A program made the translations under genes and the position numbers. Positions 52,446-61,059 of a DNA stretch of 64,000 nt are shown piece after piece. Positions within the stretch are counted from its first letter, which is position 1; the number at the start of each line of letters is the position of its first letter. Origin of the DNA: Hyphomonadaceae bacterium (GTDB lineage: Bacteria; Pseudomonadota; Alphaproteobacteria; Caulobacterales; Aquidulcibacteraceae); contig JAEUMP010000025.1 of NCBI GenBank assembly GCA_016791445.1, forward strand, positions 226,839 through 290,838. The letters run 5' to 3'. Below the pieces are notes generated by a model, which was not told the DNA's origin, made no database searches, and saw only the letters and a list, made by a program, of their open reading frames with translations.

Positions 52446-52470
52446 ACTCAGTCTTGTTTCAAGACTTAGT
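52446..52470. promoter_or_regulatory. Putative HxlR operator
   Basis: AGTCTTG-TTT-CAAGACT is a perfect 7-bp inverted repeat (52450-52466). Outward from it one pair mismatches and three more match, giving 10 of 11 pairs across 25 bp. It lies 20-44 bases before the HxlR gene and 24-48 bases before the SDR gene. TTGACT at 52443-52448 overlaps it and may be the -35 element, so a bound regulator would block transcription. Confidence 0.75.
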
Positions 52471-52493
52471 TGAGAGAGATCGAGGAGACGGCC

Positions 52494-53240
52494 ATGGCGA
52501 CGTCGCGCAATGCCACCGCAGCGGTGATCGGGGCGGGGGACTATATCGGCGCCGCCATTGCGAAGCGCTTCGCGGCGGACGGCTATACGGTCGTCGTCGG
52601 GCGGCGCTCCGAGGAGAAGCTCGCGCCGCTGAAGGCGGAGATCGAGGCGGCGGGCGGCGCGTGCGTCGCGCGCGCGCTCGATGCGCGCAAGGAAGAGGAC
52701 ATCACGGCGTTTCTCGCGGCGGCGGAGGCGGTCGCGCCGCTGGAGGTCGTGATCTTCAATGTCGGCGCCAATGTGCGCTTTCCGCTGCTGGAAACGACGG
52801 AGCGCGTCTTCCGCAAGGTGTGGGAAATGGTCTGCTATGGCGGCTTTCTCACCGGTCGCGAGGCGGCGCGGATCATGCTCCCGCGCGGGCGGGGTTCGAT
52901 CTTTTTCACCGGCGCCACGGCGAGCGTGCGCGGCGGAGCGGGCTATGCGGCGTTCGCGTCCGCCAAGGCGGGTCTACGCGCAATGACGCAGAGCATGGCG
53001 CGCGAATTGGGGCCGCAGGGCATCCATGTGGCGCATCTCGTGATCGACGCGGGCGTCGATACCGCCTTCGTGCGGGATCGCATCAAGGAAGCGCGCGGCG
53101 CGGCGGCGCTGGAGAACCTGCCGCCGGACACGTTGATGAATCCGTCGTCCATCGCCGAAGCCTACTGGCGCCTGCACACGCAGACACGGGATGCGTGGAC
53201 CTTCGAACTCGATCTCAGACCCTTCGCGGAGACATGGTGA
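52494..53240 (+). CDS. SDR-family protein with Phe at the catalytic Tyr position
   Basis: 248 residues from an ATG with GAGGAGA upstream. The cofactor loop is the unusual IGAGDYIGAAIAKRFAADG. In the active-site region GYAAFASAKAGLRAMTQSM the YxxxK motif reads FASAK, so the general acid Tyr is replaced by Phe; the preceding Ser/Thr lies in FFTGATASV. ARELGPQGIHVAHLVIDAGV is typical of a subfamily of such SDRs. Enzymatic activity is uncertain. Its stop overlaps the next gene (TGATG), and both should be controlled by the HxlR regulator. Confidence 0.85.
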   Translation: MATSRNATAAVIGAGDYIGAAIAKRFAADGYTVVVGRRSEEKLAPLKAEIEAAGGACVARALDARKEEDITAFLAAAEAVAPLEVVIFNVGANVRFPLLETTERVFRKVWEMVCYGGFLTGREAARIMLPRGRGSIFFTGATASVRGGAGYAAFASAKAGLRAMTQSMARELGPQGIHVAHLVIDAGVDTAFVRDRIKEARGAAALENLPPDTLMNPSSIAEAYWRLHTQTRDAWTFELDLRPFAETW

Positions 53241-53842
53241 TGCAGCCCGAATTCCTGTTCGATTTCGCGAGCCCCAATGCCTATCTCGCGCACAAGGTGA
53301 TTCCGCAGATCGAGGCGCGCACCGGCGCGAAATTCAGGTACACGCCCGTCCTGCTCGGCGGGATCTTCAAGGCCACCGGCAACCAGGCGCCGATGATCGC
53401 CTTCGGAAACATCCGCAACAAGATGGACTACGAAATGCTGGAGACGCGCCGCTTCATCGCGCGTCATGGGCTCGATGCCTTCCGCATGAACCCGCATTTC
53501 CCGGTCAACACGCTGTTGCTCATGCGCATCGCGGCGAGCGCGGAGATCGACGGCGGTCTGCCGGCGTATATGGAAGTCGCCTACCGCCACATGTGGGAGC
53601 TGGGCTCGAACATGAGCGATCCGGCGGTCGTGCATGCGGCGCTCAAGGAAGGCGGGCTCGATGCGGATCGGCTGCTTGCGCGCGCGCAGGAACAGGACGC
53701 AAAGGATCGCCTGATGGCGAGCACCAGCGACGCCGTCGAACGCGGCGCCTTCGGCATCCCGACCTTCGTCGTGGGCGCGGAAATCTTCTTCGGCAAAAAC
53801 ACGCTGCGGGATGTCGAGGAGGAGATCGTGGCGCGATCTTGA
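53240..53842 (+). CDS. DsbA-like 2-hydroxychromene-2-carboxylate isomerase family
   Basis: 200 residues. Thioredoxin fold of the GST-kappa type: FLFDFASPNAYLAHKVIPQI carries the glutathione-contacting Ser, and later AFGIPTFVVGAEIFFGKNTL is the family's cis-Pro and C-terminal block. Related enzymes isomerise intermediates of aromatic-ring breakdown with glutathione. Translation coupled to the SDR. The pair under an HxlR regulator suggests response to a reactive carbonyl or aromatic compound. Confidence 0.9.
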   Translation: MQPEFLFDFASPNAYLAHKVIPQIEARTGAKFRYTPVLLGGIFKATGNQAPMIAFGNIRNKMDYEMLETRRFIARHGLDAFRMNPHFPVNTLLLMRIAASAEIDGGLPAYMEVAYRHMWELGSNMSDPAVVHAALKEGGLDADRLLARAQEQDAKDRLMASTSDAVERGAFGIPTFVVGAEIFFGKNTLRDVEEEIVARS

Positions 53843-53844
53843 TA

Positions 53845-53911
53845 GGAGCGGCGGCGCCCTCGCCGCCGTGTGCTTTCGACGACAGTACGGCGACGAGGGC
53901 GTCGCCGCTCC
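53845..53911. repeat. Long imperfect inverted repeat
   Basis: Left arm GGAGCGGCGGCGCCCTCGCC (53845 on) and right arm ending GTCGCCGCTCC at 53911 form a 24-bp stem with about two mismatches and a 19-base loop, starting 3 bases after the isomerase stop. Could be a terminator or a REP-like element; no second copy was found in the window. Confidence 0.7.
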
Positions 53912-53956
53912 GGCTCTCTGCTAAAGTCTCCCAAGCGATTCGCGATGGAGGGCAGA

Positions 53957-54667
53957 ATGCTTGAATCACTCGGTTGGGCGTGGATCGCCGCACCGCTCGC
54001 GGCACTCGCTTCCGGCATATTCCTCATCTTCCGCGGCATCCGCAGCATGGGCCGGGGCCGGGTCATGGCCGGCGGCCGCGGCGTCGCCACGGGGCTGACG
54101 ACGGCGGCGGCGGCATTCGTCGCCGCGCTCGTCGCGCTCAACATGCAGAGCTATTCGCGGCTGACCTGGGAAAAGCCCGTCGCCGAAATTACGGTGAAAC
54201 AGACGGACGCGGCGCAGAAACTCTACGACGTGACGCTAACTCGCGCGGACGGCGCCGGCGAGACGCATTGCCTGCTGCAGGGCGACGAATGGATCCTCGG
54301 CGGCCGCGTGCAGAAGTGGCAGCCCTGGGCCAACACGCTCGGCCTCAACGCCACCTACGAACTCGACCAGATGGCGAACAAATACATCGATGCCCGCGAG
54401 GCCAACGGCAAACCGATAACAGCCTGCGATGTCTCGCGTCCGCCGAACCCGATCCTCGCGCGCGCGCCGGAAGGTTTCAGGGCATGGCTGTCGTCGATCT
54501 CCCTCGCGGAAGACCGCCGCTTCGGCTCCGCCAATTACATGCCGCTTGCGGACGGCGCGGCCTATCGGGTGGTGATCACGCAGTCCGGCTTCAATGCTGA
54601 GGCGGCCAATGACGCCGCGCGCCGTGCGACCCAGACGCGGTTCAACGCGGTTTCCCTGACGCCCTGA
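53957..54667 (+). CDS. Membrane-anchored protein of unknown function
   Basis: 236 residues from an ATG with GGAGGG upstream. Two membrane segments (about 7-25 and 45-65) separated by a short basic Gly-rich loop (FRGIRSMGRGRVMAGGRGVA), then a 170-residue soluble domain (EITVKQTDAAQKLYDVTLTR, AYRVVITQSGFNAEAAN). Similar proteins are sometimes named multidrug transporter in alphaproteobacterial genomes, without support. Function unknown; the soluble part is probably periplasmic. Confidence 0.7.
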   Translation: MLESLGWAWIAAPLAALASGIFLIFRGIRSMGRGRVMAGGRGVATGLTTAAAAFVAALVALNMQSYSRLTWEKPVAEITVKQTDAAQKLYDVTLTRADGAGETHCLLQGDEWILGGRVQKWQPWANTLGLNATYELDQMANKYIDAREANGKPITACDVSRPPNPILARAPEGFRAWLSSISLAEDRRFGSANYMPLADGAAYRVVITQSGFNAEAANDAARRATQTRFNAVSLTP

Positions 54668-54794
54668 TACGTGGACGGCGCGTGCGATTCATTCGCGCGC
54701 GCATCACGGGAAATACGTCGCATTGCACGCGCGCTGATCGCGCGGCGACACTTGCGAATGACCAGTTTCCGGTTGTTCTTGCGAGGGAAATGCA

Positions 54795-55520
54795 ATGTCT
54801 GCCGCTGATATGAACGCGCTGCGCCGTATTCATGTGTGGGACGCGCCGACACGCCTTTTCCACTGGAGCCTGCTGGCGTTGATCGTGCTCTGTTGGTTCA
54901 CGGGTGAGGAAGAGAATCTCGCGACCGTGCATCGCATTGCGGGCGAAGCGATCGCCGGCCTTCTCGTGTTTCGTGTCATCTGGGGGTTCGTTGGCGGCGA
55001 GCATTCGCGCTTTTCGGACTTTGCCGCCGGACCTGCCGCAGTGATCAATCATTTGCGCGATCTCATGTCGCCGGCGCCGACGCGTCATCTCGGTCACAAT
55101 CCGCTCGGCGGCATCGCGGTGTTCCTTCTTCTTGCCGTGACGACGACCGTTGTCGTCTCCGGTCTCTTCTCAAGCAACGAGGGATTGGCGGGGCCCTTCG
55201 CTGGGCGATGGGGCTTTGAGTTGTTGGATCTGCATGAGACCGCGTTCCGCGTTCTGCAGGGCCTGGTCGCATTGCATGTGCTCGGCGTCGCGGTGGAATC
55301 CTGGAAGACGCGCGACGCCTTGGCGCCGGCCATGATTACCGGCTCGAAAACACGGCGCGCCGACGAGCCGGGCGCTGACGCGCGCAAGGCCGGACTTGTG
55401 GCGTTGCTGTTCGCGTTGCTGGCGGGGGCGGCGGCATCCGCCTTTCTCATCACGTCGCCTCCCGGCGCCGCCATCGACGGAGGCAGCGGGGAAGGCGAAC
55501 ACGAACGCGATTACGACTGA
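54795..55520 (+). CDS. Cytochrome b561 (prokaryotic cytochrome b/b6 domain)
   Basis: 241 residues. Four heme-ligand histidines are visible: DAPTRLFHWSLLALIV, TVHRIAGEAIAGLLVFRVIW (with the GFVGGEHSRF loop), LHETAFRVLQGLVALH. Four main membrane helices plus one near the C-terminus (about 195-215). Moves electrons between quinone and a periplasmic partner. The soluble cytochrome c that usually lies beside such genes is absent. A Gly/Glu-rich tail ends the protein. Confidence 0.9.
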   Translation: MSAADMNALRRIHVWDAPTRLFHWSLLALIVLCWFTGEEENLATVHRIAGEAIAGLLVFRVIWGFVGGEHSRFSDFAAGPAAVINHLRDLMSPAPTRHLGHNPLGGIAVFLLLAVTTTVVVSGLFSSNEGLAGPFAGRWGFELLDLHETAFRVLQGLVALHVLGVAVESWKTRDALAPAMITGSKTRRADEPGADARKAGLVALLFALLAGAAASAFLITSPPGAAIDGGSGEGEHERDYD

Positions 55521-55568
55521 GGTCCGGTTCTGGCCTGAACCGCCGGCCTGTGGCATGAGATCGCCCTC

Positions 55569-56726
55569 ATGGCTTCCCTGATCGACAACCGCCCGCAGGC
55601 TGCAATGCCCGCGCTTCCCTCCCTCGTCGGCGCGACGCGGGAGCAACTGCGTCTGCGGCTTGTGGAGATTGGCGTTCCCGCCGCGAAATCGAAGATGCGC
55701 GCCGAGCAGCTCTGGCGCTGGATCTATCACTACGGCGTCACCGAATTCGCGCAGATGACGAATGTCGCGAAGGAGCTGCGCGCGGAACTGGAGCGGCACT
55801 TCACGCTGACGCGCCCCGAAGTCGCGGCGAAACAGGTCTCTGTCGACGGCACGCGGAAATATCTCATTCGTCTCGCGCCGGGCGTGGAGGCGGAAGCCGT
55901 CTACATCCCCGATGTGGGCCGCTCGGGCGCGCTGTGCGTGTCGAGCCAGGTGGGCTGCACGCTGACCTGCACCTTCTGCCATACCGGAACGCAAAAGCTC
56001 GTGCGCAATCTCACCAGCGCGGAGATCGCGGCGCAGGTGATGATCGTGCGAGACGATCTGGAAGAGTGGCCGACCTCGAACGAGGACCGCCTGCTGACGA
56101 ACATCGTCTTCATGGGCATGGGCGAGCCGCTCTACAATCTCGACAATGTGGACGCCGCCATCGGCGTGATCTCCGATGGGGACGGCCTGTCGATCTCGCG
56201 CCGCCGCACCACGGTCTCGACGGCGGGCGTCGCGCCGCGCATCCGCGAACTCGGGGAGCGCACGGGCGCGATGCTCGCGATCTCGCTGCACGCGACGAAC
56301 GACGATCTGCGCAACGAACTCGTGCCGATCAACAGGAAATACCCGCTCGCGGAACTGTTCGACGCGATCCGCAGCTACCCGCAACTATCCAACGCCAAGC
56401 GCGTGACGTTCGAGTATGTCATGCTGAAGGGCGTGAACGACAGTCTCGCTGAGGCGCGGGCGCTCGTGAAGTTGCTCGCGGGCGTGCCGGCAAAAATCAA
56501 TCTCATTCCCTTCAATCCGTGGCCGGGCACGCAATACGAATGCTCGGACTGGCCGACGATCGAGGCGTTCGCCGAAGTGCTGAACCGCGCGGGCTACGCC
56601 TCGCCGATCCGCACGCCGCGCGGCCGCGACATCCTCGCCGCCTGCGGCCAGCTGCGCAGTGAAAGCGTCAAGGAACGCGCGAGCGCGCGCATCGCGCGTG
56701 AGAAGGCCGAAGCCGAGCCGTCATGA
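55569..56726 (+). CDS. rlmN: Dual-specificity 23S rRNA/tRNA A2-methyltransferase
   Basis: 385 residues. Radical-SAM cluster cysteines C130, C134 and C137 (GCTLTCTFC). The methyl-carrying Cys lies in DILAACGQL near the C-terminus. [13 protein letters not shown] and [11 protein letters not shown] are RlmN signatures. Methylates A2503 of 23S rRNA and A37 of some tRNAs. The stop overlaps the next start (ATGA). Confidence 0.97.
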   Translation: MASLIDNRPQAAMPALPSLVGATREQLRLRLVEIGVPAAKSKMRAEQLWRWIYHYGVTEFAQMTNVAKELRAELERHFTLTRPEVAAKQVSVDGTRKYLIRLAPGVEAEAVYIPDVGRSGALCVSSQVGCTLTCTFCHTGTQKLVRNLTSAEIAAQVMIVRDDLEEWPTSNEDRLLTNIVFMGMGEPLYNLDNVDAAIGVISDGDGLSISRRRTTVSTAGVAPRIRELGERTGAMLAISLHATNDDLRNELVPINRKYPLAELFDAIRSYPQLSNAKRVTFEYVMLKGVNDSLAEARALVKLLAGVPAKINLIPFNPWPGTQYECSDWPTIEAFAEVLNRAGYASPIRTPRGRDILAACGQLRSESVKERASARIAREKAEAEPS

Positions 56727-57235
56727 CGGCGCCGACATTCCGCGGCGCGCGGGGCGTCTATCGGCCGCTCGTCGTTGAGGATGGTCCGGCGCTCTTCGTC
56801 GCCCATGGCGATCCCGCGGTGCACCAGTTCTGGTCGAGCCCCGCGCATGCGACTCTCGAAGAGTCGGTCGCCTACACCGCTGATACGATTGCCGTTGAAA
56901 ACTCACGGCACTGGGCGATCACCGAAAGCGGCGGCGAGGCGCTCGGCCGCGTATCGCTCTTCGTGCGCCGCGAGGGCGTGGGCGAGATCGGCGTGATCCT
57001 GCGGGCGAGCGCGCAGGGCAAGGGGCTGACGGGTGAAGCGCTCCGGCTCGTCGTGGCGCATGGTTTCGGCGCGCTGGGGCTGCACCGCATCGAGGCCGAC
57101 ATCGATCCCGACAACCACGCCTCGCTGCGCCTGTTCGAGCGCTGCGGCTTCGTCCGCGAGGCGGTGCTGCGCGACAACTGGAAGACCCATATCGGCATCC
57201 GCGACAGCGTGATCATGGCGATCTTTCCCGCCTGA
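56723..57235 (+). CDS. GNAT acetyltransferase (RimJ/RimL type)
   Basis: 170 residues. [40 protein letters not shown] (acetyl-CoA motif), [20 protein letters not shown] and [14 protein letters not shown] match the family that acetylates protein N-termini or small amines. Translation is coupled to rlmN by a 4-bp overlap; whether it acts on the ribosome is unknown. Confidence 0.92.
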   Translation: MTAPTFRGARGVYRPLVVEDGPALFVAHGDPAVHQFWSSPAHATLEESVAYTADTIAVENSRHWAITESGGEALGRVSLFVRREGVGEIGVILRASAQGKGLTGEALRLVVAHGFGALGLHRIEADIDPDNHASLRLFERCGFVREAVLRDNWKTHIGIRDSVIMAIFPA

Positions 57236-57294
57236 TCGTTGCGCAGGCGAAGCGACTGCGAGGCGGCTCCCGAGAATCCCGCTATGCGTCGCGC

Positions 57295-57705
57295 ATGAGC
57301 CAGTTCGTCCAGGGCCTCGGCCTCGTCCTCGCCGCGATCGTTCTCGGATGGACGATCCTTTTTTCCCTCGTCGTCTCGCCGCAGGCGTTCAAGACGCTCG
57401 ATACCGGTCGTGCAAAACGCATGATCCGCGCGACCATGAAGTCCGGGCATCCGCTCGCGGCCTTGGTGGCGGGCGGCGCTGCGGCGTCGGCGCTCTTTGC
57501 GGGCGCCATCGGCGGGGCCATCGTGATGGCGTGCTCGGCGGCGCTCTTCATGCTCGCGGCGTACACGCTGGCGCCGCGCGACGATCCGAAGCCGAAGGCG
57601 GGCTCACGCAAGACGGACACCGCGCGCGTCGTCGCCGCCATGCTCACCGTGATGATCACCTGCGTGGTGATTGCGGGCGTCGTGCTGATCGGGATGAAAA
57701 TCTAG
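57295..57705 (+). CDS. Small membrane protein (DUF4149-like)
   Basis: 136 residues with membrane segments at about 5-28, 52-75, 77-95 and 112-133. WTILFSLVVSPQAFKTLD near the start resembles the DUF4149 family, whose function is unknown. Family call tentative. Its 3' end overlaps the convergent DUF3754 gene by 4 bases. Confidence 0.6.
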   Translation: MSQFVQGLGLVLAAIVLGWTILFSLVVSPQAFKTLDTGRAKRMIRATMKSGHPLAALVAGGAAASALFAGAIGGAIVMACSAALFMLAAYTLAPRDDPKPKAGSRKTDTARVVAAMLTVMITCVVIAGVVLIGMKI

Positions 57706-58919
57706 GCGTTGCGGCGGTAGTTGAAGTAGCCGTCCCAGGCCTCGTCGAGGCGCGCCAGCGCATCGCTCGTGCTGACAGCCGCGTACGTGTCGCCTGAGAT
57801 CGTCACGAGATTCAGCCGTTCCAGCTTCGCCATCGCGTCGCCGATCTCGAAATCGACGTCCATGCCGAACGCCTCGCGCAGGAAGGCCTCTATCGCCTTG
57901 TCGAGCGCGTCCTTCGTCATCGGGCCGCCCGCCAGCAGCGTGTGGTAGGCGAGCATCGCCTCCTTGCAGTCCTGATCTTCCGCCGCGCTGACGAGACCGT
58001 CGATGACGCCCGCGTTATTGGCGATGGTGTGGAAGTAGACCGTGTCGGCGAGCTGCTTCTGGTAGAAGAGTTTCTGCCGATCGAACTTCAGCCGCTGCCG
58101 CATCAGGAACGCGCCGAGCGCCACGAGGCCCGAAAGCGCCGCGAGCGCGCGCTTCAGCGCATCGTCCGTAAGGTGCGCGCCTTCGAAACCGAACACGGCC
58201 GCAAGCACCGTGAAGATCACCACCAGCGCGGGGCCTAGCTGCGTCAGCAGCGGAATGCCGCCGGCGACGGCGGGTACGCCGAGGATCAGCTGATCGCGCC
58301 GCTTCATCGCCGGATTGGCGCCGGGGTGCAGCGTGACGAGATCGGTGCGCGGCACGTCGCCGAAATGCTTCAAGAGGATCGCGCCCGGGCGTACGCCGCG
58401 ACGGATGCGCGCCAGCGCCTTCGCCGTGGACTTCTCCGCTTCGCGCGCGAGTTCGATGATGATGAGCACATCGTCGAGGATCTGGCTGTCGAGCTTCTTG
58501 CGGTGCAGGCCCCAGAAGCGGCGAATGTCGAGTTGCGCCGGACGCGCGCCGCGCGCGAAGAAGCGGATGCGGCTCACGCCTGCATCGGTGGTGCGCACCT
58601 TGAGGTCCTGAAGCGTGCCCGCTTCTGCGGCGGCGACCATGTCCGCCGCAGGAAACTCGCGGAAATTCGCCATCGTCAGGATGTTCTCGAGTTCGACGAG
58701 AAAGGCGTCCGCATCCGGTGTAGCGGTCGATACATCGGTCGGATCGAGGGGACGGTAGAGCGCCTTCAGTCGCTCCAGCTCGTCCATCGTCTCGTAGTGC
58801 AGCACCGCCGCGAGCACGCGCGCCACATCTGCAAACTGCGCGTCGACGCCGCCCGTGCGGGCGAGCGCTTCGGCCAGTTCCGCCTTGCTGCAGGGAATGA
58901 AACTGTCGCGCGTCGTCAT
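57702..58919 (-). CDS. DUF3754 (TMEM143-like) membrane protein
   Basis: 405 residues. ESTAKALARIRRGVRPGAIL and KHFGDVPRTDLVTLHPGANPAMKRRDQLI precede two hydrophobic helices (about 215-240 and 255-275), the known DUF3754/TMEM143 arrangement: a cytoplasmic domain, a two-helix membrane anchor, and a C-terminal winged-helix-like part (FEIGDAMAKLERLNLVTISG). Function unknown in bacteria; the mitochondrial homologue is also uncharacterised. The ATG overlaps the stop of the upstream thioesterase. Confidence 0.82.
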   Translation of the reverse strand: MTTRDSFIPCSKAELAEALARTGGVDAQFADVARVLAAVLHYETMDELERLKALYRPLDPTDVSTATPDADAFLVELENILTMANFREFPAADMVAAAEAGTLQDLKVRTTDAGVSRIRFFARGARPAQLDIRRFWGLHRKKLDSQILDDVLIIIELAREAEKSTAKALARIRRGVRPGAILLKHFGDVPRTDLVTLHPGANPAMKRRDQLILGVPAVAGGIPLLTQLGPALVVIFTVLAAVFGFEGAHLTDDALKRALAALSGLVALGAFLMRQRLKFDRQKLFYQKQLADTVYFHTIANNAGVIDGLVSAAEDQDCKEAMLAYHTLLAGGPMTKDALDKAIEAFLREAFGMDVDFEIGDAMAKLERLNLVTISGDTYAAVSTSDALARLDEAWDGYFNYRRNA

Positions 58920-59347
58920 GAAGCGTCGGCCTGCGTCAGAAGAAAGTGCCCGTTCAGCGCGGCGATGGGATCGCTCCGTTCGAACTGCCAGGCCTCCGCG
59001 CGAACGCTGGCGATGCGGCGACCGAGCCGGGTGACCTGGGCGCGCGCATAGGTGTCCACGGGGCGGCCGGAGCGCAGATAGTCTATGGTGATGTCGATGG
59101 TCTTGGGCAGATGCGCGTGGCCCTGCTTCAGCGTGAGCGTCGCGACGGCGACCAGTTCCAGCAGCGCGCCCAGCGTGCCGCCGTGCAGGGCCGGCAGCAT
59201 CACGTTTCCGATCAGATCCTCGCGATAGGGCATGACGATGGTGAGTTCGTCGCCGCGCAGATCGAGATCAATGTCGAGAAAGCGCGCGAAGGGGACCGTC
59301 AGGAAGCGCTCGCGCAGTTGCGCTTCGGTGACGCTGGGCGCGCTCAT
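58916..59347 (-). CDS. PaaI-type hotdog thioesterase
   Basis: 143 residues. LHGGTLGALLELVAVATLTL carries the hotdog helix with the usual H-G-G start and the acidic residue, and IDITIDYLRSGRPVDTYARA is the dimer strand. Hydrolyses a CoA thioester, unknown which. Adjacent to and overlapping a second paralogous thioesterase (ATGA at 59344-59347), so the two may form a heteromer. Confidence 0.9.
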   Translation of the reverse strand: MSAPSVTEAQLRERFLTVPFARFLDIDLDLRGDELTIVMPYREDLIGNVMLPALHGGTLGALLELVAVATLTLKQGHAHLPKTIDITIDYLRSGRPVDTYARAQVTRLGRRIASVRAEAWQFERSDPIAALNGHFLLTQADAS

Positions 59348-59820
59348 CGCGGCGGCTTCATGTTGGCGCCCATCTTCCGGCCGCCGTTCGAGGCGATCAT
59401 GAAGGCGGCGGTGGCGTTGGCGACCGGGTTTTCGGGGCTGTCTTCGAACGCGACGGCGCGCACGAAGGCGACCGATCGCGTGACCTTGTAGCAGTGCGCT
59501 TCCGCGAAGATGTCACGCCCGGGCTCTGCGGCGCGCAGATAGTCGATGCGCAGGTCGAGCGTGGCGATGCTCTGGCGTTCCTTCATCGCCGCCATCACGG
59601 CTGCGCCGCAGACATGGTCGAGCAGCGCGGTGATCACGCCGCCGGCGATGACGCCGGTTTCGGGGTCGCCGATGAGGTCCTTGCGATAGGGCGTGCGCAT
59701 GGTGACGCGACCGTCGCCGACAGCGGTGGCCTCGAAGCCCAGCGCGCGCGCATAGGGCGTGGCCGAGACCATGACCTGGACGACCTGTACGGCGTCGGGG
59801 GGCTTGGGGGAGTCAGTCAT
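59344..59820 (-). CDS. PaaI-type hotdog thioesterase (paralogue)
   Basis: 158 residues from ATG 59820. VIAGGVITALLDHVCGAAVM is the hotdog helix (here AGGV rather than HGG) and LDLRIDYLRAAEPGRDIFAE the strand. First of the overlapping set thioesterase, thioesterase, DUF3754. Substrate unknown. Confidence 0.9.
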   Translation of the reverse strand: MTDSPKPPDAVQVVQVMVSATPYARALGFEATAVGDGRVTMRTPYRKDLIGDPETGVIAGGVITALLDHVCGAAVMAAMKERQSIATLDLRIDYLRAAEPGRDIFAEAHCYKVTRSVAFVRAVAFEDSPENPVANATAAFMIASNGGRKMGANMKPPR

Positions 59821-59886
59821 CGTGCAGCACATGCTGCTTGCGGCGGGCGCGGAAAAAAGACAAGCGTCCCGATGAAAGGTCGCCCC

Positions 59887-60348
59887 ATGCGTCATGTCCT
59901 GCTTGCCGCAGCGCTCCTCGCGCTCTCCGCCTGCGCCACCAGCGCTCCGGTCGTCGACGAGCGTGCGCTCGCGCAGGAGGTGTTCCGGATTTCCGGCGGG
60001 CTCGATGACATCAAGCTCGTCGTGCGGCTGGCGCCGGCGTCGGTCTCTCCGGCCGATTTCGGCCGGCGATGCCGCGAGGGTCTCGCGCGCAACCCCAATC
60101 CGCTGGGCCGTGCGGCGTGCGATCTGGCCGAGAGCCTGTTCGGATCGGCGCGCGAGGGCGAAGGCCAGGTCAACCGGCTTATCGAGACACAGCTTGCAGC
60201 GATGGAAGCGCGGGCCGTCGATGCGATGGTCGAGACCTACACGGCGCAGGAACTGGTCGCGATGCGGAAATACTATGCCTCGCCGGAGGGCCGCTCCATC
60301 GTCGCCAAGCGGAGCGAATATCTGACGCGACTGTTCGGCGTGCGCTGA
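59887..60348 (+). CDS. DUF2059-like lipoprotein
   Basis: 153 residues. Lipobox ALLALSACA at about 8-16. The C-terminal half (MVETYTAQELVAMRKYYASP, EGRSIVAKRS) is the DUF2059 pattern; the N-terminal half has two cysteines (RRCREGLARN and RAACDLAESL). Exported and lipid-anchored, function unknown. Confidence 0.75.
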   Translation: MRHVLLAAALLALSACATSAPVVDERALAQEVFRISGGLDDIKLVVRLAPASVSPADFGRRCREGLARNPNPLGRAACDLAESLFGSAREGEGQVNRLIETQLAAMEARAVDAMVETYTAQELVAMRKYYASPEGRSIVAKRSEYLTRLFGVR

Positions 60349-60363
60349 TCCCGCGAAGAAAGT

Positions 60364-60376
60364 TGACGGGCCGTCA
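60364..60376. promoter_or_regulatory. Palindrome ahead of the TetR gene
   Basis: TGACGG-G-CCGTCA, a perfect 13-bp palindrome centred about 60 bases before the TetR start. A plausible autoregulatory operator; it would also control the co-translated oxidoreductase. Confidence 0.4.
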
Positions 60377-60429
60377 CGGCTGCGCAAGATGCCTTGAAAG
60401 AAGAAGACGAAACAAGAGCAGGGCAGAGC

Positions 60430-61059
60430 ATGACGGTCAGCGCGACGGACATCGTCGAAAGCGAAGCGGGCGAAGGCCGGCGCGAAAAATCCAAGGCCGC
60501 GAACCGCCAGGCGATCCTCACCGCCGCGCGCCGGGTCTTCTCGCAACTGGGCTATGACGGCGCCACCGTCCGCGACATCATCCGCGGCACCGAACTCGCG
60601 TCGGGCACCTTCTACAACTACTTCAAGTCGAAGGAAGAAGTGTTCGAGGCGCTTGCCGACGACGGCGCGCGGCGCTTCCGGCCCGTGCTGCGCGCGGCGC
60701 GCGAGAACGCGACCTGCTTCGAAGACTACATCTACACCGCCGTCCACGCCTACTTCACCTTCCTCGCCGAGGAGCACCAGAGCGGCGGCCATCCGCTGAA
60801 AGATCGCGGGCCGCATGTGCGCTCGTCGACGCCGGAAATGCTGGCCGTGTATGAAGAGGTGCGCGACGGCGTCGCCGAGGCGATTGCGAAGGGCGTCGCG
60901 CCGAAAGTCGATCCGGACTACCTCGCCGCAGCAAGCATCGGCGTCGCGCAGGAAGCGGGCGAGGTGATGCTGCGCCAGACGCCGCCCGACATTGACGCCG
61001 CGACGCGCTTCGTGGCCGACTTCATCCTCGGCGGCGTGCAGAAGGCCGCGTCGCGGTGA
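60430..61059 (+). CDS. TetR-family transcriptional regulator
   Basis: 209 residues from the ATG at 60430 (AGGG upstream); a TTG at 60394 is the longer option. HTH at about 28-70 with RQAILTAARRVFSQLGYDGA, TVRDIIRGTELASGTFYNYF and KSKEEVFEAL, very typical. The stop overlaps the start of the oxidoreductase (GTGA), so the two are co-translated. Confidence 0.93.
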   Translation: MTVSATDIVESEAGEGRREKSKAANRQAILTAARRVFSQLGYDGATVRDIIRGTELASGTFYNYFKSKEEVFEALADDGARRFRPVLRAARENATCFEDYIYTAVHAYFTFLAEEHQSGGHPLKDRGPHVRSSTPEMLAVYEEVRDGVAEAIAKGVAPKVDPDYLAAASIGVAQEAGEVMLRQTPPDIDAATRFVADFILGGVQKAASR

